Below, piece by piece: positions 46,082-55,452 of a stretch of 64,000 nt of DNA (position 1 is the stretch's first letter; the number at the start of each line of letters is the position of its first letter). Made by a program: the position numbers and the translations under genes. The stretch comes from Paenibacillus_AQ nitricinens (lineage in GTDB: Bacteria > Bacillota > Bacilli > Paenibacillales > Paenibacillaceae), in contig NZ_CP183948.1 in NCBI RefSeq assembly GCF_052056485.1, positions 930,001-994,000 of the forward strand, read 5' to 3'. The notes under the pieces are model-generated. The model did no database searches and was not told the origin of the DNA. It saw only the letters and a list, made by a program, of their open reading frames with translations.

Positions 46082-47552
46082 TGGGTGTAACGCCGACTAC
46101 ACGTTTAAAAAGCTTATTGAAATAGGCAGGATCGCCATATCCAACTTCTGCTCCAATCTCGTGAATCTTTAGGTCAGGAGCATTCTTGAGCAGATGCTTG
46201 GCTTTACGTAGCCGGATTTCCGTGATGTAGTCCGTTAATGTAAGTCCAGTTTCTTGTTTGAACAGCTTGCTTAGATAGCTTGGTGTCAAAAAAACCATAT
46301 TCGCTAAGGTGTTCAGATCCGCATGTTGATTATAGTTGGCTGATATCCAGCGCTTTATGGTTTCTACAGCTGTACCGGACATCTCTAGGCGATGGGCTCT
46401 GATTTCAAATAAAATGCTTGAAAAATGGTCGGTGAATACACGCTCAACTTCACTGAATCTCATACTGGAAGTAATGCTTTCATCCAGTCCAAGATAGGGT
46501 GCACCTTTGTAGAGGGTCTCAAATTCTTGCAATTCTTTCTGCGCAGATTCAATAACCCATCGACAGACACGGAGAATTTGATCGGGCACAGCTTGTTGTG
46601 ATTTCAACATTGAGAATAAGTTACGCACGCGCTCTAAAGCACCCTCCATATTCAGGATCTGCAGATCATGGATTAATGGTTCCTTGATCGCATTAAAAGG
46701 CTCGAGAATATTTATCTCAGGCTGCTGAATGTTCTGAATATTAGCATAGTGCAATCGGTCAGTGTTATAGATGCCGACACTGCAGGCTAACCTAGCCTCT
46801 TGATACGCTTGTCTGAGCTTGGCGGTATCATTATAGGAACTGCTAGTACCTACATGCAGTATCATACCATTGGCAGAGATACGAATCCTGTCTCCGATTT
46901 CATTCCTATCGCTGTCCGAGAGTTGTTTTGTAGAATACAGGATACAGACATGCAGTCCATTTTGGATCTCTAAGCTGTCGATACTAAATGCCTTCTCTTG
47001 CCGCAGACTGTCTACACAGAAACAGACGGGTTCTCTTGATCTTCCTTTGAACACAAAGACTGAGAAATAAGGCTGGGGCAAAGTAAGGCTCGACAAAAGC
47101 AAGGGGGATGGGGGCTCGTCGACTTGAAGAAGGGTCAGTAGGAGACCGGTACGGTGACGTACCTCCTTGTCACGAGAGAACTGCTGCTCTTTCTCCAATT
47201 GATAAAGCAGGTCGAATAATTGCTCCTTATCGATAGGCTTTAATAAGTAGTCTACTGCAGAGCTACGTATGGCTTCTCTGGCATAATTAAATTCAACAAA
47301 TCCACTCATTAGAATGGAGCGGATTTGCGGGTGACTGGCTTTTAATTGTTTAATTAATTCCAAGCCGTTAATTTGCGGCATACGAATGTCAGTAATCACA
47401 ACATCAAGCTGAAGCGAAGGTAACTCGTCAAGTAGATGTTTCCCATCGGAGTAGGTGCCGATGACCAGAAATTCAGTATTTTCTTTGCTGATCATTCGGG
47501 CCAGACCTTCGCGGATCAGGATTTCATCGTCAACAATTGCAATACGCAGCAA
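46053..47552 (-). CDS. YesN-type AraC-family response regulator
   Basis: This 499-residue regulator has a receiver domain (1-120; phospho-acceptor D55 in VVITDIRMP), a middle region of about 260 residues (SHK-like linker), and a C-terminal AraC DNA-binding domain (about 400-499) ending in the signature VGYGDPAYFNKLFKRVVG and TPNEYKRI. The TTG start at 47552 follows directly on the TGA of the kinase gene, with its ribosome site inside that gene. It pairs with the YesM kinase to control sugar-uptake genes, most likely the adjacent operon. Confidence 0.92.
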   Translation of the reverse strand: MLRIAIVDDEILIREGLARMISKENTEFLVIGTYSDGKHLLDELPSLQLDVVITDIRMPQINGLELIKQLKASHPQIRSILMSGFVEFNYAREAIRSSAVDYLLKPIDKEQLFDLLYQLEKEQQFSRDKEVRHRTGLLLTLLQVDEPPSPLLLSSLTLPQPYFSVFVFKGRSREPVCFCVDSLRQEKAFSIDSLEIQNGLHVCILYSTKQLSDSDRNEIGDRIRISANGMILHVGTSSSYNDTAKLRQAYQEARLACSVGIYNTDRLHYANIQNIQQPEINILEPFNAIKEPLIHDLQILNMEGALERVRNLFSMLKSQQAVPDQILRVCRWVIESAQKELQEFETLYKGAPYLGLDESITSSMRFSEVERVFTDHFSSILFEIRAHRLEMSGTAVETIKRWISANYNQHADLNTLANMVFLTPSYLSKLFKQETGLTLTDYITEIRLRKAKHLLKNAPDLKIHEIGAEVGYGDPAYFNKLFKRVVGVTPNEYKRISIV

Positions 47553-49406
47553 TCAGAGCATCTCCTCTCCATAATTCATATCATCTTCACTATGAGTAGT
47601 GAAGGGAATGTCCTCAATGCGCAGTGTAACACGAGTACCTACTCCGAGCTTACTCTCTACAAGGAGCCCGAATGAGCTGCCGTAATGCAGACGGATTCTC
47701 TCATTCACATTTCGTAGGCCAATTCCAAACATTTCGCTTACATTCCCACTTTGCAGACTATGATTTAAGGAACGAAGGGTGGCAGCATCCATACCGATGC
47801 CATCATCTTCTACACAGAATACGACATTTCCTTGCTCACTCCATGCGGTGATGGTTAAGGTACCGAGACCTACTTTTTGATCTAAGCCATGAAAAACTGC
47901 GTTCTCCACAATGGGTTGGAAGACAAGTTTGATTACAGGAAGATGTAGAAATTTCTCTGGCACATCAATGTGTAGATTGAACTTATCTGGAAACCGGATT
48001 TGTAGCAGATGATAATAATTTCGAACATGATCCAGCTCTTGTCTGATCGTAACGGCTTCTTCGCTTCGGACAATACTGTAACGCATCTGAAGTCCAAGTA
48101 AATAGGTGAGCTTCGCTACACGGGGGTCATCATTGCTCTCTGCCAGCATACGGATAGACTCCAGCGTATTATAAATAAAATGGGGATTGATCTGATTCTG
48201 AAGTGCCCTCATATCAGCCTTCTGCTTACGCTTCTCGGTGAGGGATACTTCCTGTAGCAGATCCTTGACCCTTATGATCATTCGATTAAAATGACTGCCA
48301 AGCATTCCAATCTCATCATTATATTTGGAGTGCTGCCAGACATCCAGATTACCGTGCTGTACCCGTTTCATTAGACGGACCAAAGATTTAAGGGGTTTAG
48401 TCAGCGCATGTGAGATGAACGTGGCAACGCAAAGTGCAAAAGCAATAATGATCAGTGTAGTTAATATAAGAGCATTGCGATTCTTCTGTACAGGTGACAG
48501 GATACGGGCCAAAGGAATCGTAACCATAGTCGTCCAACCTGTCTGTTTCGAGACGCTATACACTGCAAGATAAGATTGACCATTCATTTCTATTTGAAAA
48601 TGATCCTGTTGCTGATTCACATGCTGCAGCAAAAGCTGCGTGTTCAGTCTTTGTTCCCCGCCGGTTTGCATCGAGTCTGAGGCGTCTTCACTGTCATAGA
48701 TCAGTTCTCCGTTATTATCTACAATTAATGTGTTGCCTTGTGTAACTGCGTTTACGGGATCAATAATCCCGTTAAACAAGTTGATGTCTACATCAAATAC
48801 GAGAATTCCTATATGATCTAGCGTGCTTACAGAATTAATGGTGCGAAGTACACTGAAAACCTCTCTATGGGCATTGGAGTTTATACGAATCGTATGTCTG
48901 CCTTGAATGACAGGAGCGGCTCCAGCTTCATCACTTAAGGTTCTCCATTCGGCTAGTCGTTCTTCAGGGTACAGCTCGTGGATTCCGGGGACTCTATCAT
49001 AAAAAACAGAACCGTACTGATCCACCATGTACACGGCGATGATCTCTTCCTTCGTATGCTTCAAGTAGCTCAGGAACATCGCCATGCCAGTACTTTTATC
49101 CCAGTCGGTATTTTGCTGAGTGAGGTAGAATTGTACATCGGTGTTATACAGCGGTAGCGCTGTGTATCTTTTTAGATCGGCGACATAACGGTCAATGGTA
49201 TCAGAGGCATTCGATGTCATTTGGTTCGCGCTTTCCGTTGCATTCACAAGAACAGAATTGAACATGGAGCGGGAGGACAAATAACTAACATAAGTGATTG
49301 GAAGCGAGATCAGAAAGACAAATACGACGATCAGTTTTCGCTCCATCGGAAGATTGGCAAGGAACAACCACATTTTTCGTAAGGCTAGCCGGATGAATGA
49401 TACCAT
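47553..49406 (-). CDS. YesM-type sensor histidine kinase
   Basis: This 617-residue membrane kinase has two membrane helices (about 20-40 and 305-325) around a large extracellular dCache-like sensor, then HAMP (about 325-380), a His-kinase domain with phospho-acceptor His near 410 in QINPHFIYNTLESI, and HATPase with VENAVFHGL and GIGLRNVNERIRLHYG. Such kinases sense extracellular glycans or a bound solute-binding protein. It lies in the same operon as the ABC genes, whose binding protein may present ligand to it. Confidence 0.92.
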   Translation of the reverse strand: MVSFIRLALRKMWLFLANLPMERKLIVVFVFLISLPITYVSYLSSRSMFNSVLVNATESANQMTSNASDTIDRYVADLKRYTALPLYNTDVQFYLTQQNTDWDKSTGMAMFLSYLKHTKEEIIAVYMVDQYGSVFYDRVPGIHELYPEERLAEWRTLSDEAGAAPVIQGRHTIRINSNAHREVFSVLRTINSVSTLDHIGILVFDVDINLFNGIIDPVNAVTQGNTLIVDNNGELIYDSEDASDSMQTGGEQRLNTQLLLQHVNQQQDHFQIEMNGQSYLAVYSVSKQTGWTTMVTIPLARILSPVQKNRNALILTTLIIIAFALCVATFISHALTKPLKSLVRLMKRVQHGNLDVWQHSKYNDEIGMLGSHFNRMIIRVKDLLQEVSLTEKRKQKADMRALQNQINPHFIYNTLESIRMLAESNDDPRVAKLTYLLGLQMRYSIVRSEEAVTIRQELDHVRNYYHLLQIRFPDKFNLHIDVPEKFLHLPVIKLVFQPIVENAVFHGLDQKVGLGTLTITAWSEQGNVVFCVEDDGIGMDAATLRSLNHSLQSGNVSEMFGIGLRNVNERIRLHYGSSFGLLVESKLGVGTRVTLRIEDIPFTTHSEDDMNYGEEML

Positions 49407-49436
49407 TTGCGTTGTCCTTTCTTAAAGTCAACTTCC

Positions 49437-50270
49437 TTATTTAACTGCGCCACTGGTTACGCCTTCAAAGATGTAACGTTGTAGGAAGAAATATAGAATT
49501 ATTGTTGGGAGCAGGATGAGCAGAATGGCCGCACAGATCAAATTCCATTCTCCCGAATTGACCCCTTGAAAACGCATCAGGATCGTCGTAACTACACCCA
49601 GGCTTTGTTTTGGCATATATAGATAAGGGATGTACATGTCATTATAGATACTAATCGTCTTCAAAATAATCAAAGTAGCCGTAGCCGGCGTCAATAATGG
49701 AAAAATAATCGAGCGATAGATTTTAAAAAGAGATGCACCTTCTACCATCGCGTTCTCATCGAGATCCACGGGAATGTTACGGATGAATTGCAAATAAAGA
49801 ATAATTTGAATCACATCTGCCCCGATGTATAGCACGATAGGGGCGCCGAGTGTATTATAAAGCCCCATGCTTTTGATGATACCAAAAGTCGCTACTTGTG
49901 TCGTGATGCTAGGAATGATAGTAGCTATTAGATAGGCACCGAAGACAACAGGTTTTAATTTAAAAGAGAAGCGTCCCAGTACAAATGCTACCATAGTTCC
50001 AAATAGAATGTTCAGAATTAAAGTAACAGCAATAATAATTAACACGTTACCAAAGCCGTTAAGTAAACCTCCACGCTGGAAGACTGCAATGAAATTATCA
50101 AAGTTTAAAAAGCTTGTTGGCAACGCCATGGAGCTGCTGCTGTTAAATTCATCAGTTGATTTGAAGGCGTTTACGATAACTACATAAGGAGGAAAGAGCA
50201 CGACAAATATGCCGATGATTAGCGAGAAGTATTTAATAACATCTGTAAAGCGGAATTTGGAGTTTGTCAT
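49437..50270 (-). CDS. carbohydrate ABC transporter permease (MalG/AraQ-type)
   Basis: This 277-residue CUT1 permease has six helices, the EAA loop ENAMVEGASLFKIYRSIIFP (about 177-196) and the end RYIFEGVTSGAVK. It lies 2 nt downstream of the first permease, with overlapping translation signals. The ATPase is again missing, implying an MsmX-like shared partner. Confidence 0.9.
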   Translation of the reverse strand: MTNSKFRFTDVIKYFSLIIGIFVVLFPPYVVIVNAFKSTDEFNSSSSMALPTSFLNFDNFIAVFQRGGLLNGFGNVLIIIAVTLILNILFGTMVAFVLGRFSFKLKPVVFGAYLIATIIPSITTQVATFGIIKSMGLYNTLGAPIVLYIGADVIQIILYLQFIRNIPVDLDENAMVEGASLFKIYRSIIFPLLTPATATLIILKTISIYNDMYIPYLYMPKQSLGVVTTILMRFQGVNSGEWNLICAAILLILLPTIILYFFLQRYIFEGVTSGAVK

Positions 50271-50272
50271 GT

Positions 50273-51166
50273 CTATTTGTCTCCTCCCCGGCTAAGAACT
50301 AGTTGCTGTACTAATAGTATGATGACGACAAAGAAGAGCAAGATGATACTCATGGCAGAAGCGAGACCATAGTTGTTGTAAGCAAATGCAGTGTCTACTA
50401 CTTTTTGTACGTAAGTTTCGCTGGCGCCCGCAGGACCACCCTTGGTCAATACGAACGGGAGATCAAATACTTCCAGTGCTCCTGTGACGGTAAGGAATAA
50501 GTTAAGCTGAATGACTGGCTTCATATTCGGTAAAGTAATTCTCCAAAGGGTTTGGAAGGACCCGGCACCATCAATCTTTGAAGCCTCATAGATATCGTTT
50601 GGTATAGCCTGCAAGGAGGCGATGTAGATGACCATGTTATAACCCATGAAACGCCAAAACCCTGTGGATGCCAGAGAGTAGTTGACCAGTCCTTCTGTTC
50701 CAAGCCAGCTGGTTTGCCCTAATCCGGTTAGACCGATGCTGTTCAAGAACATGTTCAGAGAGCCGTTAGTAGTGTCAAAGACATAACCAAACATAAAAGC
50801 AACGGCAACTCCGTTCATAATGTAAGGAAGGAAAAGTAAGATTCGGAATGCATTTTTCCCTTTGAGCTTACTATTCAGAACAACTGCAAAATAAATGGCG
50901 ACTATGTTCTGAACAATTCCCATAGCGAAGTATGCAAAGTTATGTGTAAATACTTTGAAAATATCAGGATTAGAGAAGACCTCACGGTAATTAGCAAGTC
51001 CGACCCATGGTTTCTCAGGGCTATAGCCATCCCAGTTGGTGAAGCTGTAATAGATCAGCTTAAGCGCTGGATAATACGTAAACGTCGCAAGGAGCAACAA
51101 TGGGATCGTAAGGAATGATACGATGATTATCGTTTTTTGTTTGTTATAGGAAAGTGTTCCGAACAT
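50273..51166 (-). CDS. carbohydrate ABC transporter permease (MalF/UgpA-type)
   Basis: This 297-residue CUT1 permease has six helices, with EAA loop EASKIDGAGSFQTLWRITLP (about 194-213) and the family segment PFVLTKGGPAGASETY. I start at ATG 51166, six bases after GAAGGG; the ATG at 51184 lacks a ribosome site. It is separated from the binding-protein gene by a hairpin. Confidence 0.9.
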   Translation of the reverse strand: MFGTLSYNKQKTIIIVSFLTIPLLLLATFTYYPALKLIYYSFTNWDGYSPEKPWVGLANYREVFSNPDIFKVFTHNFAYFAMGIVQNIVAIYFAVVLNSKLKGKNAFRILLFLPYIMNGVAVAFMFGYVFDTTNGSLNMFLNSIGLTGLGQTSWLGTEGLVNYSLASTGFWRFMGYNMVIYIASLQAIPNDIYEASKIDGAGSFQTLWRITLPNMKPVIQLNLFLTVTGALEVFDLPFVLTKGGPAGASETYVQKVVDTAFAYNNYGLASAMSIILLFFVVIILLVQQLVLSRGGDK

Positions 51167-51203
51167 CGCTAGCCCTTCTTTCATAAAAGCTTGGTATGGA
51201 AAG

Positions 51204-51242
51204 GCAAAATGGACTATCCGTAAGGGCGATAATCCATTTTGC
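51204..51242 (-). other. intercistronic hairpin after the binding-protein gene
   Basis: GCAAAATGGA (51204-51213) / TCCATTTTGC (51233-51242) with an inner AT.CG pairing. No T run follows on the minus strand; as with 43212, it may stabilise the binding-protein message. Confidence 0.55.
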
Positions 51243-51273
51243 GCCGTGGTGTACTTCTGGTCAAAAGCTTGTA

Positions 51274-52626
51274 TTAATAGCCGAGATCTTTCTTAGCTTT
51301 AGCCCAGGCTTTATTCCATTTGTCTAATACAGTTTGTGGATCTTTGGCAAGCACAAATTCCTGGACAACAGCAGGGAGATCCAGTTGTGCTTTGTTGCCG
51401 ATTTCTGTAACCTTCGCATCGTCAACAGTTCCCTCTACTAGCTCTACTCCGGTAGCTTGGAATTCTTTTAGCTGAGCCAGATTAGATTCTTTTCCTTTTA
51501 GTGGGGAGATAAAGCCCGCAAAGTCCTCATAGCCGGAATCCTCAATCATCCATTTTACAAAAGCTTTAGCAGCTTCTAAATTTTTACTGTTTTTAGCAAC
51601 AGCATAGAAGAAGTCTGGGCTAAGAGTAGCGGAAGGTTTACCTGAATTGTCATAAGGGAATGGGAAGAAGCCAACATCGTCTGAAGGAGCTCCTACTCCA
51701 ATAACTTGGTTAATGACCCAGTTGCCGAGATAGTACATGGCGAACTTACCAGAAGCGATGTCTTTTTTCGATTGCTCCCAGTTGGTGGAGTTGATGTCTT
51801 TTTCCAGATAGCCTTTTTCGTTCAGTTCTCTCAGCAGACTAAACGCTTTCCCGTAACCATTGTCTAAAGTGAATGGTGTCTCAGAGTTCAGCTTCTCATT
51901 AGGGAAGTCAGGGTTGCCTGCAATTAGGCGTGGAGTGTCATAAGCCCAAGTACCGAGTGGCCATTTATCTTTGAAGTTAGAGGACAGTGGAATGACACCT
52001 TTTGCTTTCAGCTTTTCGCAGGCAGCCAGGAATTCATCCCAAGTTTTAGGTGTTTCTGTGATGCCAGCATCTGTAAATGCTTTTTTGTTATAAACAATTC
52101 CGGATGTCGAGTTCCCTGTGGTAATTCCGTACAGCTTGCCATCAAAGGATTTGAAGTCTTTAAAGGTGATTTGATCGTTCAGACCGAGGTCATCCAGTGA
52201 AGCGAAGTATTTCGGCAGGTCGGAGTTAGGAATGGTAGGAATGAACATAACATCTGGAAGCTCGCCGCTGGCCATTCTGACTTTAGCCTGTTGATTATAG
52301 TCGGTCTGGGAAGCTTCGAATTCGACTTTAATATTCGGGTATTTTTCATTAAAGCGCTTTAAATATTCATCGTATTCTTTGCCAATCATGTCTGTTCTGT
52401 TAGTCAGGAAGGTGATTTTGCCGCTAATATCAGCTCCTGCTGCAGGCTCGGCTGTTGCGTTGTTTGTTGAATCTCCGCTTGTATTCTCTGTATTCGTTGC
52501 TGCAGGCTTATCGGTTGCAGAAGCCCCGTTATTGGTGCTGTTTCCATTGTTCGAGCCACAGCCAGTCAGCGTTGATGATAAAACCATAATCATAACAAAA
52601 GATAACGAAAATAACTTATTTCTCAT
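51274..52626 (-). CDS. extracellular sugar-binding lipoprotein
   Basis: This 450-residue type 1 binding protein has a signal and lipobox LTGC (Cys23), a Ser/Thr/Asn/Ala-rich tether (about 25-68), and then a bilobal fold with ITFLTNRTDM, LPDVMFIPT and an MYYLGNWVI strand. It is the first gene of the operon that continues with two permeases, YesM, YesN and the methyltransferase. A CcpA cre site sits on its promoter. Beside mannosidase and galactosidase genes, manno-oligosaccharides or galactomanno-oligosaccharides are the likely ligands. Confidence 0.9.
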   Translation of the reverse strand: MRNKLFSLSFVMIMVLSSTLTGCGSNNGNSTNNGASATDKPAATNTENTSGDSTNNATAEPAAGADISGKITFLTNRTDMIGKEYDEYLKRFNEKYPNIKVEFEASQTDYNQQAKVRMASGELPDVMFIPTIPNSDLPKYFASLDDLGLNDQITFKDFKSFDGKLYGITTGNSTSGIVYNKKAFTDAGITETPKTWDEFLAACEKLKAKGVIPLSSNFKDKWPLGTWAYDTPRLIAGNPDFPNEKLNSETPFTLDNGYGKAFSLLRELNEKGYLEKDINSTNWEQSKKDIASGKFAMYYLGNWVINQVIGVGAPSDDVGFFPFPYDNSGKPSATLSPDFFYAVAKNSKNLEAAKAFVKWMIEDSGYEDFAGFISPLKGKESNLAQLKEFQATGVELVEGTVDDAKVTEIGNKAQLDLPAVVQEFVLAKDPQTVLDKWNKAWAKAKKDLGY

Positions 52627-52650
52627 AACATAATCCCCTTTTCATTATTT

Positions 52651-52675
52651 TGTTAGCGTTTACATGAACATTATA
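52651..52675 (-). promoter_or_regulatory. promoter and cre site of the second ABC operon
   Basis: Minus strand: a perfect -10 TATAAT (52675-52670), with TTTCTA 17 bp upstream as a weak -35. Just downstream, TGTAAACGCTAACA (52664-52651) matches the CcpA cre consensus at every fixed position, where it would block transcription on glucose. Confidence 0.75.
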
Positions 52676-52874
52676 GCTTTAAATAAAGCGTTTAGAAATG
52701 TATTGTATTATTATTTATTGTCTTTATTTGTTTTGTTTGAACGATTATAATTAATATATTCCTAACTAATGGATAACAAAATACTAAGAATGACAATTGG
52801 ATTCAATGAAATACTAGAAAAGGTATGCTATTTTGAAAGATGCATATGCTCTACAACACTTTTAGGAGGATACC

Positions 52875-55427
52875 ATGAAACATCTTGAGATGAAGCTTGC
52901 GAAGTGGGAATTTAGAAGCTGTGGTGACGAGGAGTGGCTTCCGGCTACTGTGCCAGGCACGGTCCATACGGATTTATTGAAGAACGGAAAGATTGAGGAT
53001 CCCTTCTATGGAACAAATGAACATAACCTACAGTGGATTGATAAGAAGGATTGGGAATATCAAACCACTTTGCAGCTGGGTGAAGAGTGGTTGGAGCTTA
53101 CTTGCACAGAACTGATTTTTGAAGGTCTTGATACCTATGCTGACGTGTATGTGAATAATGTACATGTGCTCGCTGCAGATAATATGTTTTTGGCGTGGAG
53201 AGTGGATGTTAAAGATCCGTTGAAGATTGGTGAAAACCATATACGAGTGAGATTCCGCTCTGTAGTTAAAGAGGATCTGCCTAAGCTAGCGAAACTGGGA
53301 TATGCGTTACCTGCACCGAATGATCAATCCGAGCTTGGGGGACTAGAGGAACAGCGGATTAGCGTTTTTGCCCGCAAAGCGCCTTATCATTACGGTTGGG
53401 ATTGGGGTCCGCGTTTTTTGACCAGTGGAATTTGGCGTGAGGCCTCTCTTGAGGGGCGTAACACAGTTCAAATCACAGATCTCCATATCCGCCAAAATGT
53501 GATCACAAAGGAAGAGGCTCATTTAACCGCAATGATTGAAGTAGATGCTCCTGCGGCATGGCAGGGAATGCTGCGAATGAGTGCTGATGGATTAGAGTCA
53601 ATGAAAGCGGTTTCCTTAAAAAGTGGAAAGCAGCTAATAGAGATGGATATCGTGGTAGATCAGCCGCAGCTCTGGTGGTGTAGAGGACTAGGCGAGCCTA
53701 ATTTATATACATTCCAAGCGGAGTTGCTGCAAGATACGGAAGTTGAAGTTAGCAAAAGCGTAAGAACCGGGCTTCGTAGCATTCAATTGATTCGGGAGCA
53801 TGATGCGAAAGGGACTTCATTTTCTTTTGTACTGAATGGGGTGTCGGTCTTCGCTAAAGGTGCCAATCATATTCCGAATGACAGCTTCATCACAGAAGTA
53901 ACCGAAGAGCGGTATCGGCATGAAATTGCCACGGCTGCAGAATCAAACATGAATATGCTGCGAGTGTGGGGTGGCGGTTTTTATGAAGAGGAGATATTTT
54001 ACAGGCTCTGTGATGAATACGGGCTGTTGGTCTGGCAGGACTTCATGTTCGCTTGCAGCATGTATCCGGGGGATGAAGCGTTCCTTGCGAATGTGAAGAA
54101 AGAAGCGGAGTATAACATTAAAAGATTGCGCAATCATCCCTGCATCGCCTTATGGTGTGGTAATAACGAGATTGATTCGGCCTGGTCACAGTTCGAGGAA
54201 AATATGGGCTGGGGCTGGAAAGAAAAACTCAGTGCTGAGCAAAGAGCTACCATGTGGGCTGATTATGAGGAAATATTCCACCGGATTCTACCGGAGGCTG
54301 TAGCCGCGTTCCATCCAGGTGTGGACTATTGGCCGTCTTCGCCAATGCGGAATTTGACTGGAGATATGAATCAACATACGACACGGATTGTGGGCGATGG
54401 GGATGTGCATTACTGGGGCGTGTGGCACGGGATTGAGCCTTTTGAGAATTATAATACCAAGGTTGGCCGCTTTATGAGTGAATACGGATTCCAATCGTTC
54501 CCGGAACTGAAGACCGTAATGAGCTATGCTGAAGAGCAGGATTTGGAGCTTACTTCAGAGGTGATGCTGGCTCATCAGAAGAATGGACGCGGGAATCTGC
54601 TGATCAAGGAATACATGGATATGTATCTGCCGCAGCCGAAGGATTTTAAATCATTTCTGTATATGAGTCAAATCCTGCAGGCTGAAGCGATTCGAATCGC
54701 GATTGAAAGTCACAGAAGGAATAAACCTTATTGTATGGGGACTTTATACTGGCAGATGAATGATTGCTGGCCGGTCGCTTCTTGGGCGGGGATGGATTAC
54801 AACGGACGCTGGAAAGCATTGCAATATACCGTGCGCTCAAGCTTTCAAGATGTTCTGTTGTCAATTGACGGTACTGACCTCAAGCGGATAGACGTTCATG
54901 TCGTATCTGATTTAAGAACAGCGGTTATCGCTGATTTGGTGCTTAAATTGTATCAGTTTAACGGTTCCCTAGTACAAGAGTGGACACATTCAGTTGAGTT
55001 GGGAGCTGATTCTGCGGCTATCGTATTCTCGTCTCCAGTAGCGGAACTAATAGAAAGTCATGGATCTAACGATGTGTTGCTTGAGATCAGCTTGCGGGCT
55101 GATGGCGAGATGATAGATCGAAAGGTGCACTATTTTGTCCCGGAAAAAGAAATTCGGTTGCAGCGGTCAGTAATTAACATAATGGAAACTCCAGATAGCG
55201 GAGGTCTAAGCTTCACTGTGACAAGTGATGTATTAGCTAGAGGCGTATATCTGACCTCAGAAGATGAAGGAATATTCTCTGACAATTACTTTGATCTTCT
55301 CCCAGGGCAGCCCAAGACGATAACGTTCTCGAAACGCGGGAACGATGGAAGGGACTGGATTCCAGGCGCTCCTAAGGGACTGAAGGTTCAATCGATGGTT
55401 GATTTTGTGAGCGAAGATTCACTGTAA
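52875..55427 (+). CDS. GH2-family beta-mannosidase
   Basis: This 850-residue cytosolic enzyme removes beta-1,4-mannose from manno-oligosaccharides. It opens with the sugar-binding domain (1-180; VPGTVHTDLL), followed by an immunoglobulin-like domain (about 190-300) and the TIM barrel (about 300-600). Acid/base Glu432 lies in WCGNNEID, and nucleophile Glu536 in MSEYGFQSFP. The N-terminal motif WEFRSCGDEEW and the IDNKDWEY-like WIDKKDWEY favour mannosidase over beta-galactosidase. AGGAGG is eight bases before the ATG. It is the first gene of an operon with the alpha-galactosidase. Confidence 0.9.
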   Translation: MKHLEMKLAKWEFRSCGDEEWLPATVPGTVHTDLLKNGKIEDPFYGTNEHNLQWIDKKDWEYQTTLQLGEEWLELTCTELIFEGLDTYADVYVNNVHVLAADNMFLAWRVDVKDPLKIGENHIRVRFRSVVKEDLPKLAKLGYALPAPNDQSELGGLEEQRISVFARKAPYHYGWDWGPRFLTSGIWREASLEGRNTVQITDLHIRQNVITKEEAHLTAMIEVDAPAAWQGMLRMSADGLESMKAVSLKSGKQLIEMDIVVDQPQLWWCRGLGEPNLYTFQAELLQDTEVEVSKSVRTGLRSIQLIREHDAKGTSFSFVLNGVSVFAKGANHIPNDSFITEVTEERYRHEIATAAESNMNMLRVWGGGFYEEEIFYRLCDEYGLLVWQDFMFACSMYPGDEAFLANVKKEAEYNIKRLRNHPCIALWCGNNEIDSAWSQFEENMGWGWKEKLSAEQRATMWADYEEIFHRILPEAVAAFHPGVDYWPSSPMRNLTGDMNQHTTRIVGDGDVHYWGVWHGIEPFENYNTKVGRFMSEYGFQSFPELKTVMSYAEEQDLELTSEVMLAHQKNGRGNLLIKEYMDMYLPQPKDFKSFLYMSQILQAEAIRIAIESHRRNKPYCMGTLYWQMNDCWPVASWAGMDYNGRWKALQYTVRSSFQDVLLSIDGTDLKRIDVHVVSDLRTAVIADLVLKLYQFNGSLVQEWTHSVELGADSAAIVFSSPVAELIESHGSNDVLLEISLRADGEMIDRKVHYFVPEKEIRLQRSVINIMETPDSGGLSFTVTSDVLARGVYLTSEDEGIFSDNYFDLLPGQPKTITFSKRGNDGRDWIPGAPKGLKVQSMVDFVSEDSL

Positions 55428-55452
55428 ATCTTAAGGAGAGAAGGACTGTTGC

